Assembly: GCF_012767755.2 (NCBI RefSeq)
Contig: NZ_AP023189.1
Span: 1,116,001 to 1,180,000, forward strand
Direction: 5' to 3'
Length of the DNA stretch: 64,000 nucleotides
DNA from: Pseudomonas tohonis
GTDB taxonomy: Bacteria; Pseudomonadota; Gammaproteobacteria; Pseudomonadales; Pseudomonadaceae
Part shown: in pieces, positions 35,620-44,070 of the stretch
How the letters are laid out: the number at the start of each line of letters is the position of its first letter
Numbering within the stretch: the first letter of the stretch is position 1
Position numbers and translations under genes: made by a program
The notes under the pieces: generated by a model
Databases searched by the model: none
The model's input: the letters and a program-made list of their open reading frames with translations, nothing else
Told to the model about the DNA's origin: nothing

Positions 35620-36960
35620 TCAGAGCACGTCGTGCAGGGTCTTGCCGTTCGCGGCGTCCGGCACGCCGACCCCGTTGAGGGCGGCGTTGAGGCCCACCGA
35701 CACCAGGCAGGCGATCACCACGCTGCTGTGCAGGAAGGGCTGGCTCCACGCGGGCAGTTGATGGAACAGGGCCGGGGAGAGCACCGGCACCAGGGCGGCG
35801 GCGATGGTGAAGCCGACGATCAGCACGTTGTAGCGGTTGCGCTCGTAGTCGACCTTGGCCAGCGTCTGGATGCCCGCAGCGGCGACCACGCCGAACATCG
35901 CCACGGCGGCGCCGCCCAGGGCCGCGGTGGGCATCGAGGCGATGATGGCGCCGGCCTTGGGGATCAGCGCCACGGTGCACATCATCAGGCCGCTGACGGC
36001 CACCACCCAGCGGCTGCGCACGCCGGTGAGGATCACCAGGCCGACGTTCTCCATGAAGGCGATGAAGGGGAAGGCGGCGAACATCCCGGCGATGGCGCTG
36101 GACAGGCCGTTGGCGCGCAGCCCGGCGACCACCTGGCGGTCTTCCACCGGGCGCTCGACGATGTCGCCGATGGCCACGAACAGGCCCATGGACTCGACCA
36201 TCTGCACGATCATCACCACCACCAGGGTGGCGATGGGGATCAGCGCGAAGGTGGGCACGCCGAAGTGGAAGGGCACCGGCACCGTCAGCCAGGGCGCCTC
36301 TTCCACGCCATGGAAGTTGCCCATGCCCAGCGCGTAGGCCAGGCCGCCGCCCACCAGCATGCCGATCAGCACCGACATGTTGCGCAGCAGCGGGCTGCCG
36401 TAGCGGGTCACCAGCAGGATCACCGCCAGCACCACCAGCGTCACCAGCAGGAAGCCGGGGGCGCCGAAGTCGCTGTGGTTGCGCCCGCCGCCGGCCCATT
36501 CGTAGGCGATGGGGAACAGCTGCAGGCCGATCACCGTGACGATGCAGCCGGTGACCACGGGCGGGAACAGCCGGCGCAGGCGGCCCACCCAGGGCGCCAC
36601 CAGCATGGTGAAGATCCCGGCGCCGATCACCGCGCCGCAGATGCCGGCGACGCCGACATCGGGGTTGCTGCCGATGGCGATCACCGGCCCCACGCTGCTG
36701 AAGGCGGCGCCCTGGAGGATCGGCAGGCGCACGCCGAACTTCCAGAAGCCCAGGGTCTGCATCAGGGTGGCGATGCCGCAGCAGAACAGCGTGGTGCTGA
36801 TCAGCAGCACCGTGTCCGCCTGGGACATCTTCAGGGCGCTGGCGACGATCAGCGGGACGGCGATGGCGCCGATGTAGGAGACGGCCATGTGTTGCAGGCC
36901 GAGGGTGAGCATCTGACGGAGCGGCAGAACCTGGTCTACCGGGTGCACGGCTGAATTCAT
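35620..36960 (-). CDS. NCS2-family nucleobase:cation symporter (xanthine/uracil permease type)
   Basis: 446 residues with about 12-14 membrane helices. NCS2 signature features are present: LGLQHMAVSYIGAIAVPL at the N-terminus, LPILQGAAFSSVGP (the QG-x-x-F region of helix 3) and the helix-8/10 region SMGLFVAIGDIVE and GLRANGLSSAIAGMFAAFPF. These proteins import purines or pyrimidines with a proton or sodium ion. It is preceded by the CobW gene (103-bp gap) and followed closely by the deaminase gene, so the transported compound is likely a purine-like heterocycle. Confidence 0.9.
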   Translation of the reverse strand: MNSAVHPVDQVLPLRQMLTLGLQHMAVSYIGAIAVPLIVASALKMSQADTVLLISTTLFCCGIATLMQTLGFWKFGVRLPILQGAAFSSVGPVIAIGSNPDVGVAGICGAVIGAGIFTMLVAPWVGRLRRLFPPVVTGCIVTVIGLQLFPIAYEWAGGGRNHSDFGAPGFLLVTLVVLAVILLVTRYGSPLLRNMSVLIGMLVGGGLAYALGMGNFHGVEEAPWLTVPVPFHFGVPTFALIPIATLVVVMIVQMVESMGLFVAIGDIVERPVEDRQVVAGLRANGLSSAIAGMFAAFPFIAFMENVGLVILTGVRSRWVVAVSGLMMCTVALIPKAGAIIASMPTAALGGAAVAMFGVVAAAGIQTLAKVDYERNRYNVLIVGFTIAAALVPVLSPALFHQLPAWSQPFLHSSVVIACLVSVGLNAALNGVGVPDAANGKTLHDVL

Positions 36961-37063
36961 GGTGCTAGTCCTCTGGCGAATTGTTCTTGTTGCTGAGGGA
37001 ACCCGTTCAGTGTGCCCAGGGCCGTCGCCCGGCTCACGGGCGTAGCGGCAGCCCGGAGCGTGG

Positions 37064-38116
37064 TCAGCCCGCGAGGCAGGCGGCGAACCCCTCGTTGAGG
37101 GCGGCGCGGTCGAGGTCGCGGCCGATGAACACGATCTTGCTGGTGCGCACCTCGTTGCCCCAGGGCGTGGAGGCGCGGAATTCCACCAGGCTGTGCACGC
37201 CCTGCAGCACGTAGCGCTGGTCCTCGCCCTGCACGGCGAGCACGCCCTTCATGCGGTAGAGGGTGTCGGCCTGGCGCTGGCGCAGGTCGCTGATCCAGCG
37301 GTGGAAGGCCATCAGGTCGATCTCCCGGGTCACGGCGATGCCCACCGAGCTGACGCTGGGGTCGTGCTCGTGGCCGTCGTCCGCGCCGTGACCGTGGTGG
37401 TCGTGTTCGTGGTCAAGGTCGTGGTGCTCCGCGCCGATCTCCATCAGCTTGCGGGTGGCCTCGAAGGCGCCGACGCCGAGGATGCCGTCCAGGTCGATGC
37501 GCGCGTAGCTGGAGGTCACCAGCTCGGCAGTGGCGTTGAGGCTGCGCACCTTGCCCTGCAGGTCGGCCAGTTCCTCGCCGCCCACCAGGTCCACCTTGTT
37601 GATGATGATGCGGTCGGCGCAGACGATCTGGTCCACCGCCTGGTTGTCGACGCCGTCCAGCTGCAGGTCTTCCAGGTGCTGGGCGACGTGCTTGGCGTCC
37701 ACCAGGGTGACGATGGCGTCCAGCTCCACTTCCTCGGCGATCGGGTCGTCGATGAAGAAGCTCTGCGCCACCGGGTAGGGGTCGGCCAGGCCGCTGGTCT
37801 CGATGAGGATGCGGTCCAGGCGCACCGGGCGCTTCACCAGCTCGCGGATGATGCGCACCAGGTCCTCGCGGACCTCGGCGGTGCAGCACACGCAGCCGTT
37901 GACCATCTCGTAGATCTCCTCGCTCTCGGAGCTGAGCACCAGGTCGCCGTCGATGCCGACTTCGCCGAACTCGTTCTCGATCACGGCGATCCTGTGGCCG
38001 TGGTTCTCCTTGAGGATGTAGTTGAGCAGGGTGGTTTTGCCGGCCCCGAGGAAGCCGGTGAGGATGGTCACCGGGATCTTGCGGTTGGGCGTCGGGGCGT
38101 TGAATGCAGTGTTCAT
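37064..38116 (-). CDS. CobW/COG0523-family metallochaperone GTPase
   Basis: 350 residues. G-domain motifs: Walker A TGFLGAGKTT, ETSGLADP switch region and INKVDL; the conserved metal-binding CxCC is in VNGCVCC. A histidine-rich metal-binding stretch (EHHDLDHEHDHHGHG) lies before the C-terminal domain. Members deliver Zn, Co or other metals to target enzymes. It is translationally coupled (4-bp overlap) to the UbiX-like gene in an operon that includes three amidohydrolase-fold proteins, so supplying metal to one of these is the simplest reading. Confidence 0.9.
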   Translation of the reverse strand: MNTAFNAPTPNRKIPVTILTGFLGAGKTTLLNYILKENHGHRIAVIENEFGEVGIDGDLVLSSESEEIYEMVNGCVCCTAEVREDLVRIIRELVKRPVRLDRILIETSGLADPYPVAQSFFIDDPIAEEVELDAIVTLVDAKHVAQHLEDLQLDGVDNQAVDQIVCADRIIINKVDLVGGEELADLQGKVRSLNATAELVTSSYARIDLDGILGVGAFEATRKLMEIGAEHHDLDHEHDHHGHGADDGHEHDPSVSSVGIAVTREIDLMAFHRWISDLRQRQADTLYRMKGVLAVQGEDQRYVLQGVHSLVEFRASTPWGNEVRTSKIVFIGRDLDRAALNEGFAACLAG

Positions 38117-38733
38117 GCGAGCTCCTTCGGGGTTGCGGAATGGCCGCCGGCGGCGTTGGCGTCCGGGGCGGGTTCGCCCCAGCGCAGCGCGGTGCCGGCG
38201 TCGAGGCCGAACAGGTCGAGCACCCGGCCGAGGCTGTGGTCGACCATCTGTGAAAGCGATTGCGGGCGGGCGTAGAAGGCCGGCACCGGCGGGGCGATGA
38301 TCCCGCCCATCTCGGTGACGGTGGTCATGTTGCGCAGGTGCGCCAGGGTCAGCGGCGTCTCGCGGGCCATCAGCACCAGCGGCCGGCGTTCCTTGAGGGT
38401 GACGTCGGCGGCGCGGGTCAGCAGGCTGGAGGAGGCGCCGCTGGCGATCTCCGCCAGGGTGCGCATGGAGCAGGGCGCCACCACCATGCCCAGGCAGCGG
38501 AACGAGCCGCTGGCGATGCCGGCGGCGACGTCCTCGGCGCGGTGGTGGTGGCTGGCGCGGGCGATGACGTCGGCCAGCTTGTAGTCGGTCTCGTGGGCCA
38601 TGGTCAGCTGCGCCGCGCGGCTCAGCACCAGGTGGCTCTCGATCCCCAGCTGCTCCAGCAGCTCCAGCAGGCGCACGCCGTAGACGAAGCCCGAGGCGCC
38701 GCTGATGCCCACCACCAGGCGACGCGGCGTCAT
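38113..38733 (-). CDS. UbiX-like flavin prenyltransferase
   Basis: 206 residues. Flavoprotein fold with VVGISGASGFVYGVRLLE at the N-terminus, VVAPCSMRTLAEIASGASSSLLTRAADV (phosphate/flavin site) and LTLAHLRNM plus MGGIIAPPVPAFY at the C-terminal side. It makes prenylated FMN, the cofactor of UbiD-type decarboxylases. It overlaps the UbiD-like gene by 4 bp, which strongly supports a dedicated partner for that enzyme and not the ubiquinone-pathway copy. Confidence 0.9.
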   Translation of the reverse strand: MTPRRLVVGISGASGFVYGVRLLELLEQLGIESHLVLSRAAQLTMAHETDYKLADVIARASHHHRAEDVAAGIASGSFRCLGMVVAPCSMRTLAEIASGASSSLLTRAADVTLKERRPLVLMARETPLTLAHLRNMTTVTEMGGIIAPPVPAFYARPQSLSQMVDHSLGRVLDLFGLDAGTALRWGEPAPDANAAGGHSATPKELA

Positions 38734-40127
38734 GACGGGCTCCCCGGCAGGTAGCTCTTGAGCAGCTGGCGCATGCGCCCCTGGATGCGCGGGTCGAGCT
38801 GCGCGCGGATGCCGTCGAAGCCCGAGCTACGGGTGGCGTCCAGGCCCATGCGCGAGGTGGTGCCGTTGGCCGAGGAGGAGGGGTCCAGCGGGCTGCCCGG
38901 CAGGCCGTCGATGGTGAACAGGTCCTGGTGCGGCTGGAAGTGCGTGGCCAGCGCCCAGAGCACCTGGCTGTCGTCGCTGATGTCGATGTCGCTGTCCACC
39001 GCGATCACCGTCTTCAGGTACGGGTCCCAGCCGAGCAGGGCGAGCATGATCTGCCGCGCCTCGCCGTCGCGGCTCTGGTCCAGCGCCACGTAGCAATGGA
39101 AGTGGGTGCCGGAGTTGGGGTAGTGCACGGCGGTCACCGCCGGGAAGCGCGCCTTGAGCTTCTCGCTCATCTCCGCCTCGCGGGGCAGGCGTGCCAGGGT
39201 CAGGTGCTCGGCGTAGCGCCCGCCGACCACGTCCACCAGCCAGGCGTCGCGGCGGCGCAGCAGGGTGTCGACGCGCAGCACATTGTTGGTGGAGCGGTCG
39301 GAGGAGTAGCCGCTGAACTCGCCGAAGGGGCCTTCCTCGGCATAGGCGGTGGGGTCGATGGCGCCCTCCAGCACGAACTCCGCGTGGGCCGGCACGCCGA
39401 TGCCGTAGCGCGGCGTCTTCACCAGCTCCAGGGGCGCGCCGAACAGGCCGCCGGCCACCGCACGCTCGTCGGCGCCATAGGGCAGGCGCGCGGCGGCGGC
39501 CAGCATGAACAGCGGGTGGGCGCCGACCACCATGGCCACCGGCAGCTCCTCGCCGCGCTCGCGGGCGGCCTGCAGCATGCGCCACAGGTGGCCGCGCGAA
39601 TGCAGGCTGGTGGCCAGGGCCTGGCGGGCATGGCGCATGGAGCGGTGGTAGCTCATGTTGGCCACGCCCGTGACCGGGTCCTGGGCGACGATGATGGCGT
39701 TGGTGATGTAGGGCCCGCGGTCGCTGTCGAAATGCTTGAGCATCGGCAGCAGCGCCAGATCCAGCGCCTCGCCCTCGACCACCTCGTCGAGCACCGGGCC
39801 GCTGTCCAGGTAGACCGGCGGGATGGGCGCGTTGGCGCGGGCCTGGAACACCTCGTGGAGCTTCGCCGGGGTGGTGCCGAAGAGCCGGGCGATGCGGGTT
39901 CGCGAGGCGAACAGGTTGGTCGCCACCGGCACGCCAAGGTTGCCCACCCGCTCGCAGATCAGCAGCGGGTGGCGGCCCCGGGCGGCCAGGGCGTCGACCA
40001 GGGCGGTGACGTCCTGGTCGCTGGAAAGGGGTTCGGCGATGGTCAGCACGTCGTCGGCGAAGCGCTCGCGGTAGGCCTCGATGAACGCGTGGAAATCCTG
40101 GGTCGTGGCAAAGCTCGGCAGGGTCAT
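38730..40127 (-). CDS. UbiD-family prenyl-FMN-dependent (de)carboxylase
   Basis: 465 residues. UbiD fold features: TNLFASRTRIARLFG near the N-terminus, ANMSYHRSMRHA (region of the catalytic Arg), FVLEGAIDP and EEGPFGEFSGYSS (the two catalytic glutamates and metal site). The C-terminal part contains DIDISDDSQVLWALATH, also typical. UbiD enzymes decarboxylate aromatic or heteroaromatic acids such as pyrrole-, indole- or hydroxybenzoate-type acids. Partner UbiX is immediately downstream. Specific substrate unknown; the neighbouring permease, deaminase and Mo-hydroxylase point to an N-heterocyclic acid. Confidence 0.9.
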   Translation of the reverse strand: MTLPSFATTQDFHAFIEAYRERFADDVLTIAEPLSSDQDVTALVDALAARGRHPLLICERVGNLGVPVATNLFASRTRIARLFGTTPAKLHEVFQARANAPIPPVYLDSGPVLDEVVEGEALDLALLPMLKHFDSDRGPYITNAIIVAQDPVTGVANMSYHRSMRHARQALATSLHSRGHLWRMLQAARERGEELPVAMVVGAHPLFMLAAAARLPYGADERAVAGGLFGAPLELVKTPRYGIGVPAHAEFVLEGAIDPTAYAEEGPFGEFSGYSSDRSTNNVLRVDTLLRRRDAWLVDVVGGRYAEHLTLARLPREAEMSEKLKARFPAVTAVHYPNSGTHFHCYVALDQSRDGEARQIMLALLGWDPYLKTVIAVDSDIDISDDSQVLWALATHFQPHQDLFTIDGLPGSPLDPSSSANGTTSRMGLDATRSSGFDGIRAQLDPRIQGRMRQLLKSYLPGSPS

Positions 40128-40245
40128 GTCGCACCTCTCGAAAAGCAGGCGTCCCGGGGCGCGGGTGTCCGAGCCCTGCGCGCAGCCGGCCGGCTGGCCG
40201 ACCGCGCGCGGTCCCCGGGAGCCTGTAAGTACCGCAGTGGAAACC

Positions 40246-41151
40246 CTAGAGGTAGGTGGTGGTCAGGCGGATCTCCGCCTCCGCCAGGTCCTTGGGCGGC
40301 GGCGTCGGGTCGATGCCCACCAGGCGCGCGATGTTGTTGCCCAGGTAGTCCTCCAGGTGGTCTTCGTCGATGCCCAGCCCTTGCGGGGCGGGGGAGCAGA
40401 GCACCTCCAGCTCGCGCAGCCACATGCCCGGCTCGTTCGGCGGCGAATCGGTGCCGAAGACGATCTTGTGGCGCGGCAGCTCCTTGGCGAACTCGACGAT
40501 GCGCGACTGGAAGCACCAGCCCGACTCGCAGTACACGTTGGGCGTGTCCATCGCCATCCAGAAGGCCTCGAAGGAATAGTTGCCGCCGGTCTGGATGCCG
40601 AAGTGGCCGATGATGAAGTTCACCATCGGGAACTCGCGGATGATCGGGTAGAACATGGTCGGGATGGTGTAGGGCCCGTCACCGGTGTGGATCAGCACCA
40701 CGATGTTGTACTTGGCGCAGACCTTCATCGCCGGGCGCAGCCAGTCCAGGGCGCGGTCGGGCCGGTAGCCGTGCATGTTGGCGTGCAGCTTGAGCATCTT
40801 GAAACCGTATTCCTTGACGTGGAATTCCAGCTCCGCCGCACCGTTCTCCGGGCCCCAGCGCGGGTTGAAGGTGAAGTTGCCGATGAAGCGGTCCGGGTAG
40901 TTCACGCACAGCTCGGCGATGTACGACATGTAGTCGCGCACGCCCTCGCGGCCACGGCGGTTGCCGTCGCGGTAGCCGGTGTTGCCCGGCGGCGGCTGGA
41001 TGAAGCCCATGTCGATGCGGCGCGGCTTGCCATTGATCATGTAGGGGCCGTCCATCAGCTTGAGCATGCGCTCGCCGGTGAAGGGCGTGCCGGTGTGGCG
41101 CCAGGCTTCGTCGACCAGGTTGGTGGGGTGCAGGTGGGTGTCGATGATCAT
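40246..41151 (-). CDS. Amidohydrolase-2 (ACMSD-like) family enzyme with full metal site
   Basis: 301 residues, TIM-barrel amidohydrolase of the ACMSD/dihydroxybenzoate-decarboxylase-like class. Metal ligands seen: His6 and His8 in IIDTHLHPT, His155 in LIHTGDG, His183 in IIGHFG and Asp235 in VFGTDSPPNEP. Members decarboxylate or hydrate/hydrolyse aromatic-ring or ring-opened acids with a Zn or Mn ion. It is highly similar along its length to the protein encoded just upstream, from which it is separated by 4 bp; the pair arose by tandem duplication. It is followed by UbiD after 118 bp. Confidence 0.88.
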   Translation of the reverse strand: MIIDTHLHPTNLVDEAWRHTGTPFTGERMLKLMDGPYMINGKPRRIDMGFIQPPPGNTGYRDGNRRGREGVRDYMSYIAELCVNYPDRFIGNFTFNPRWGPENGAAELEFHVKEYGFKMLKLHANMHGYRPDRALDWLRPAMKVCAKYNIVVLIHTGDGPYTIPTMFYPIIREFPMVNFIIGHFGIQTGGNYSFEAFWMAMDTPNVYCESGWCFQSRIVEFAKELPRHKIVFGTDSPPNEPGMWLRELEVLCSPAPQGLGIDEDHLEDYLGNNIARLVGIDPTPPPKDLAEAEIRLTTTYL

Positions 41152-41155
41152 CGCG

Positions 41156-42085
41156 TCAGCTCCTGGCCAGTTGCGTGGTGACGGGGCTCTTCAGCAGCGC
41201 CTCGGCCTCGGCGAGGCTGCGCGGCGGCGGGGTCGGCTCCAGGCCGATCATCCGGGCGGTGTTGTTGCCGAGGTAGTCCTCGAGGGTGTCCTCGTCCAGG
41301 TCCAGCCCCTGGGGCGGCTCCATGCAAAGCACCTCCAGGAGGCGCAGCCACATGCCCGGCTCGTTCGGCGGAGTGTCGGTGCCGAAGAGGATCTTGTGGG
41401 TCGGCAGCACCTTGGCGAACTCGACGATGCGCGATTGCAGGCACCAGCCGGACTCGCAATAGACGTTGGGCAGTTCCATGGCCCACTGCATGGGCTCGAA
41501 CACGTAGACGCCACCGGTCTGCACGCCGAAGTGCGCCATGATGAAGTCGACGTTGGGGAACTCCTTGATCATCGGCACCCACTCGGAGGGGATGCTGTAG
41601 GGACCGTCGCCGGTGTGCAGCTTCACCGGCACGCCCAGCTCGGCGCATTTCTCGAAGGCCGGGCGGACCCAGTCCAGGGCGCGGTCCGGGCGGTAGGCAT
41701 GCATGTTGGCCTGCATCTGGACCATCTTGAAGCCGTGCTCGGTGACGTAGCGCTCGATGGCCTCGACGCCGTTCTGCACGCCGCAGCGCGGGTTGTAGAC
41801 GAAGCAGCCGATGAAGCGGTCCGGGTAGGTCTGGACCATCTTCAGGGTGTAGGCCATGTAGGCGTCGATGGATTCGCGGCCCGACAGCTCGCCGTCGGTC
41901 CAGGTGTAGATGGTGTTGCCCTGGGGCGGCTGGATGAAGGCCTTGTCGATGCGGCGCGGCTTGCCGTTGACCAGGTAGGGGCCATCCATCATCTCCAGCA
42001 GGCGCTCGCCGGTGAAGGGGTCACCGTCATGCCTCCAGGCGAGATCCACGAGGTCGGTGGGGTAGCAACTGATATCGATGATCAC
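41156..42085 (-). CDS. Amidohydrolase-2 paralogue lacking the HxH metal motif
   Basis: 309 residues from a GTG at 42085, which has AGGAGA just upstream; longer frames are not supported. It parallels its downstream neighbour throughout (FTGERLLEMMDGPYLVNGKP, ANMHAYRPDRALDWV, HFGVQTGG, GTDTPPNEPGMWLR). But the N-terminal metal motif His-x-His is replaced: IIDISCYPT has Ser6 and Tyr8. The other ligands, His157, His185 and Asp237, remain. It may be an inactive structural or regulatory partner of the neighbour, or use another metal site. First gene of the seven-gene operon. Confidence 0.85.
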   Translation of the reverse strand: MIIDISCYPTDLVDLAWRHDGDPFTGERLLEMMDGPYLVNGKPRRIDKAFIQPPQGNTIYTWTDGELSGRESIDAYMAYTLKMVQTYPDRFIGCFVYNPRCGVQNGVEAIERYVTEHGFKMVQMQANMHAYRPDRALDWVRPAFEKCAELGVPVKLHTGDGPYSIPSEWVPMIKEFPNVDFIMAHFGVQTGGVYVFEPMQWAMELPNVYCESGWCLQSRIVEFAKVLPTHKILFGTDTPPNEPGMWLRLLEVLCMEPPQGLDLDEDTLEDYLGNNTARMIGLEPTPPPRSLAEAEALLKSPVTTQLARS

Positions 42086-42579
42086 AGTTCGATCTCCTGA
42101 TAGTGCGGGGAAGGAAGACCTTCCGGTTCGCAACAGATCGACCTGTGCAATGGCCATTGCTAGGTGCCTCGCGGCACCTTCCCGCGCCTCTTGCAGGGCG
42201 CACAGGACCTGAGCTGTCGCTTGGTCCGCAGTATCGGGAGGGGCCTCGGAGCGCGACCAATACTATTTGGCCGCTGGGTTGATATGCGCTGGATATCGGC
42301 GCCGCAAGGGGATGATTTGCAAGGGGTTATCCACAGCGCCACCGCCCGCAGTGGGCGCGAATTCATTCGCCAACGGACCTTCGTTGGATGGGGCGGGCGG
42401 CGTTCCGCGAGGTACGAAACCCATCAATGCGGAGCCTCAGGCATGAAGGCGTACCCGGTCCGACTCCGCCCGGTGGAGGTAAAAAGCGACCTCCACCCTA
42501 CACAGCGGTCATGTCTCTACCTGTGTGTTGCCGCTTTTCCTGTGGGAGCGAATTCATTCGCGATCGGGCTTCCAGGTGC
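42086..42579. promoter_or_regulatory. Upstream region of the catabolic operon, with repeats
   Basis: No gene is visible. It should contain the leftward operon promoter near 42086-42200. It also holds a perfect TTATCCACA (42327-42335), a variant of the GAATTCATTCGC repeat (42352-42370), a palindrome GTGGAGGTAAAAAGCGACCT at 42474-42493 and a full TGGGAGCGAATTCATTCGCG copy (42543-42562). Confidence 0.5.
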
Positions 42580-43479
42580 TCACCCGATCGCCCCGAACGT
42601 CTGCGCCGCCATCTCGCGGATCGCATCGACCATGGGCGCGACCTTCTCGGCGCCGCCGTGGGGCCAGAGGGCGTAGAGGTTGTAGTGCGCGGGAATGCTG
42701 GTGCGGGTCAGGCGCACCAGGCGGCCTTCGCGCAGGGCGTCGGCGGAGAGCAGGCCGCGCACAAGCCCCACGCCGGTGCCGGCCTCGGCGGCGGCCAGCA
42801 GGTTGGCGACGTTGTCGAAGACCATGGTCGCCTGGGGCTCCATCGGTTCCAGCCCGGCGGCGTCCAGCCAGGGAATCCACGACCGGCGCGAGTAGCCCAG
42901 CAGCGGCAGTTTCAGCACCTCGGCCGGCTCGATGGGCGCGACCAGGCCGTGGCGACGCAGCAGCGCCGGGGAGGCGACCGGGGTGACGCGGTCGTCGCAG
43001 AGGGGGGCGAACTCGCAGTCCTGCCACTCGCCGTAGCCGTAGCGCAGGCTGAGGTCGACGCGCTCGAACGCCTGGCGCTCCAGGCGCGGCATGGAGAGGA
43101 AGAGGATCTCGCGGCCGGGGAACAGCGCCAGCAGCGCCGGCAACCGGGCGTTCAGCCAGCTCTGCGCCAGCTCGGCGTCGACATCCAGGGTCATGCGCCG
43201 GGGCAGCTCGCGGTTGCTCACCGAGGACAGCGCCTTGTCGATCTGCATCAGGCCGTCGGCGAGCATCCCGGCGAACAGCTGGCCGGCGTCGGTGAGGCTG
43301 CTGCGGCCCTTCTCGCGGAGGAACAGCGGCTGCCCGACGAACTCCTCCAGCGTGCGGATCTGCTGGCTCACGGCACTGTGGCTGAGGTCCAGGTCGCGGG
43401 CGGCCTGGGAGAAGCTGCCGGTGCGGGCCGCCTGGAGGAACGCGCTCATCGACTGCAGCGACGGGTATCGCTTGTACAT
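42580..43479 (-). CDS. LysR-family transcriptional regulator (GcvA-like type)
   Basis: 299 residues. The N-terminal HTH is clear (SMSAFLQAARTGSFSQAARDLDLSHSAVSQQIRTLEEFVGQPLF), followed by the LysR effector domain (RLPALLALFPGREILFLSMPR onward; FDNVANLLAAAEAGTGVGLVRG). It is divergent from the molybdenum-hydroxylase genes over 123 bp and lies upstream of the seven-gene operon on the same strand, so it may control both. Confidence 0.9.
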   Translation of the reverse strand: MYKRYPSLQSMSAFLQAARTGSFSQAARDLDLSHSAVSQQIRTLEEFVGQPLFLREKGRSSLTDAGQLFAGMLADGLMQIDKALSSVSNRELPRRMTLDVDAELAQSWLNARLPALLALFPGREILFLSMPRLERQAFERVDLSLRYGYGEWQDCEFAPLCDDRVTPVASPALLRRHGLVAPIEPAEVLKLPLLGYSRRSWIPWLDAAGLEPMEPQATMVFDNVANLLAAAEAGTGVGLVRGLLSADALREGRLVRLTRTSIPAHYNLYALWPHGGAEKVAPMVDAIREMAAQTFGAIG

Positions 43480-43602
43480 GGCTGTTAGTCCTGCTTACAC
43501 GGGTTGGCGGAAATCGTCGCTGGCTGGCGCAACCGGTCGTACCCACTATGGGGCGGCACGACTACACGCGAATTCTCGCCTCAGTTCAAGGAGCGCCCCG
43601 GC
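43480..43602. promoter_or_regulatory. Divergent LysR/hydroxylase control region
   Basis: 123 bp between the divergent LysR gene and the iron-sulfur subunit gene. GTCGT (43534-43538) and ACGAC (43558-43562) form a widely spaced inverted repeat, a possible LysR-type site. Ribosome site AAGGAG at 43587-43592 precedes the ATG at 43603. Confidence 0.35.
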
Positions 43603-44070
43603 ATGATCGAGATCGTGGTGAATGGCACGCGCCATCAGTTGGAAGAAACGCTGGCGTCCACGCCGTTGCTCTGGGTACTGCGCGACCGCCTGTACCTGAC
43701 CGGCACCAAGTTCGGCTGCGGCGCAGGCTTTTGCGGCGCCTGCACGGTGCACCTGGACGGCACGCCGATCCGCTCCTGCCAGTTCCCCCTGGCCTCTGCG
43801 GCGGGGCATGCGATCACCACCATCGAAGGGCTTTCCGCCGAAGGCGACCATCCGCTGCAGCTCGCCTGGATCGCCGAGGACGTGCCGCAGTGCGGCTACT
43901 GCCAGTCCGGCCAGCTGATGTCGGCGGCGGCGCTGCTGGCCTCCGGCACGGCCATCGACGACGACGCCATCCGCTCGGCCATGGCCGGCAACATCTGCCG
44001 CTGCGGCACCTACCCACGCATCGCCAAGGCCATCAAGCGCGTCGCCGCCGAGCGCGGGGAGGCGTCATGA
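43603..44070 (+). CDS. 2Fe-2S subunit of a molybdenum hydroxylase (IorA-like)
   Basis: 155 residues with two [2Fe-2S] clusters. The ferredoxin-type site is [21 protein letters not shown] (residues about 43-63). The second site is QCGYCQSGQ plus ICRCGTY. This is the small subunit of xanthine-oxidase-family enzymes of the two-subunit, IorAB/nicotinate-type layout, which lack a separate FAD subunit. The start at 43603 has an AAGGAG ribosome site. Its stop overlaps the large-subunit ATG by 4 bp. Confidence 0.93.
   Translation: MIEIVVNGTRHQLEETLASTPLLWVLRDRLYLTGTKFGCGAGFCGACTVHLDGTPIRSCQFPLASAAGHAITTIEGLSAEGDHPLQLAWIAEDVPQCGYCQSGQLMSAAALLASGTAIDDDAIRSAMAGNICRCGTYPRIAKAIKRVAAERGEAS

Noticed and set aside
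34150..36954. 934-codon plus-strand frame over the deaminase and permease genes
   Set aside because: Antisense shadow of two recognised enzymes with no domain of its own.
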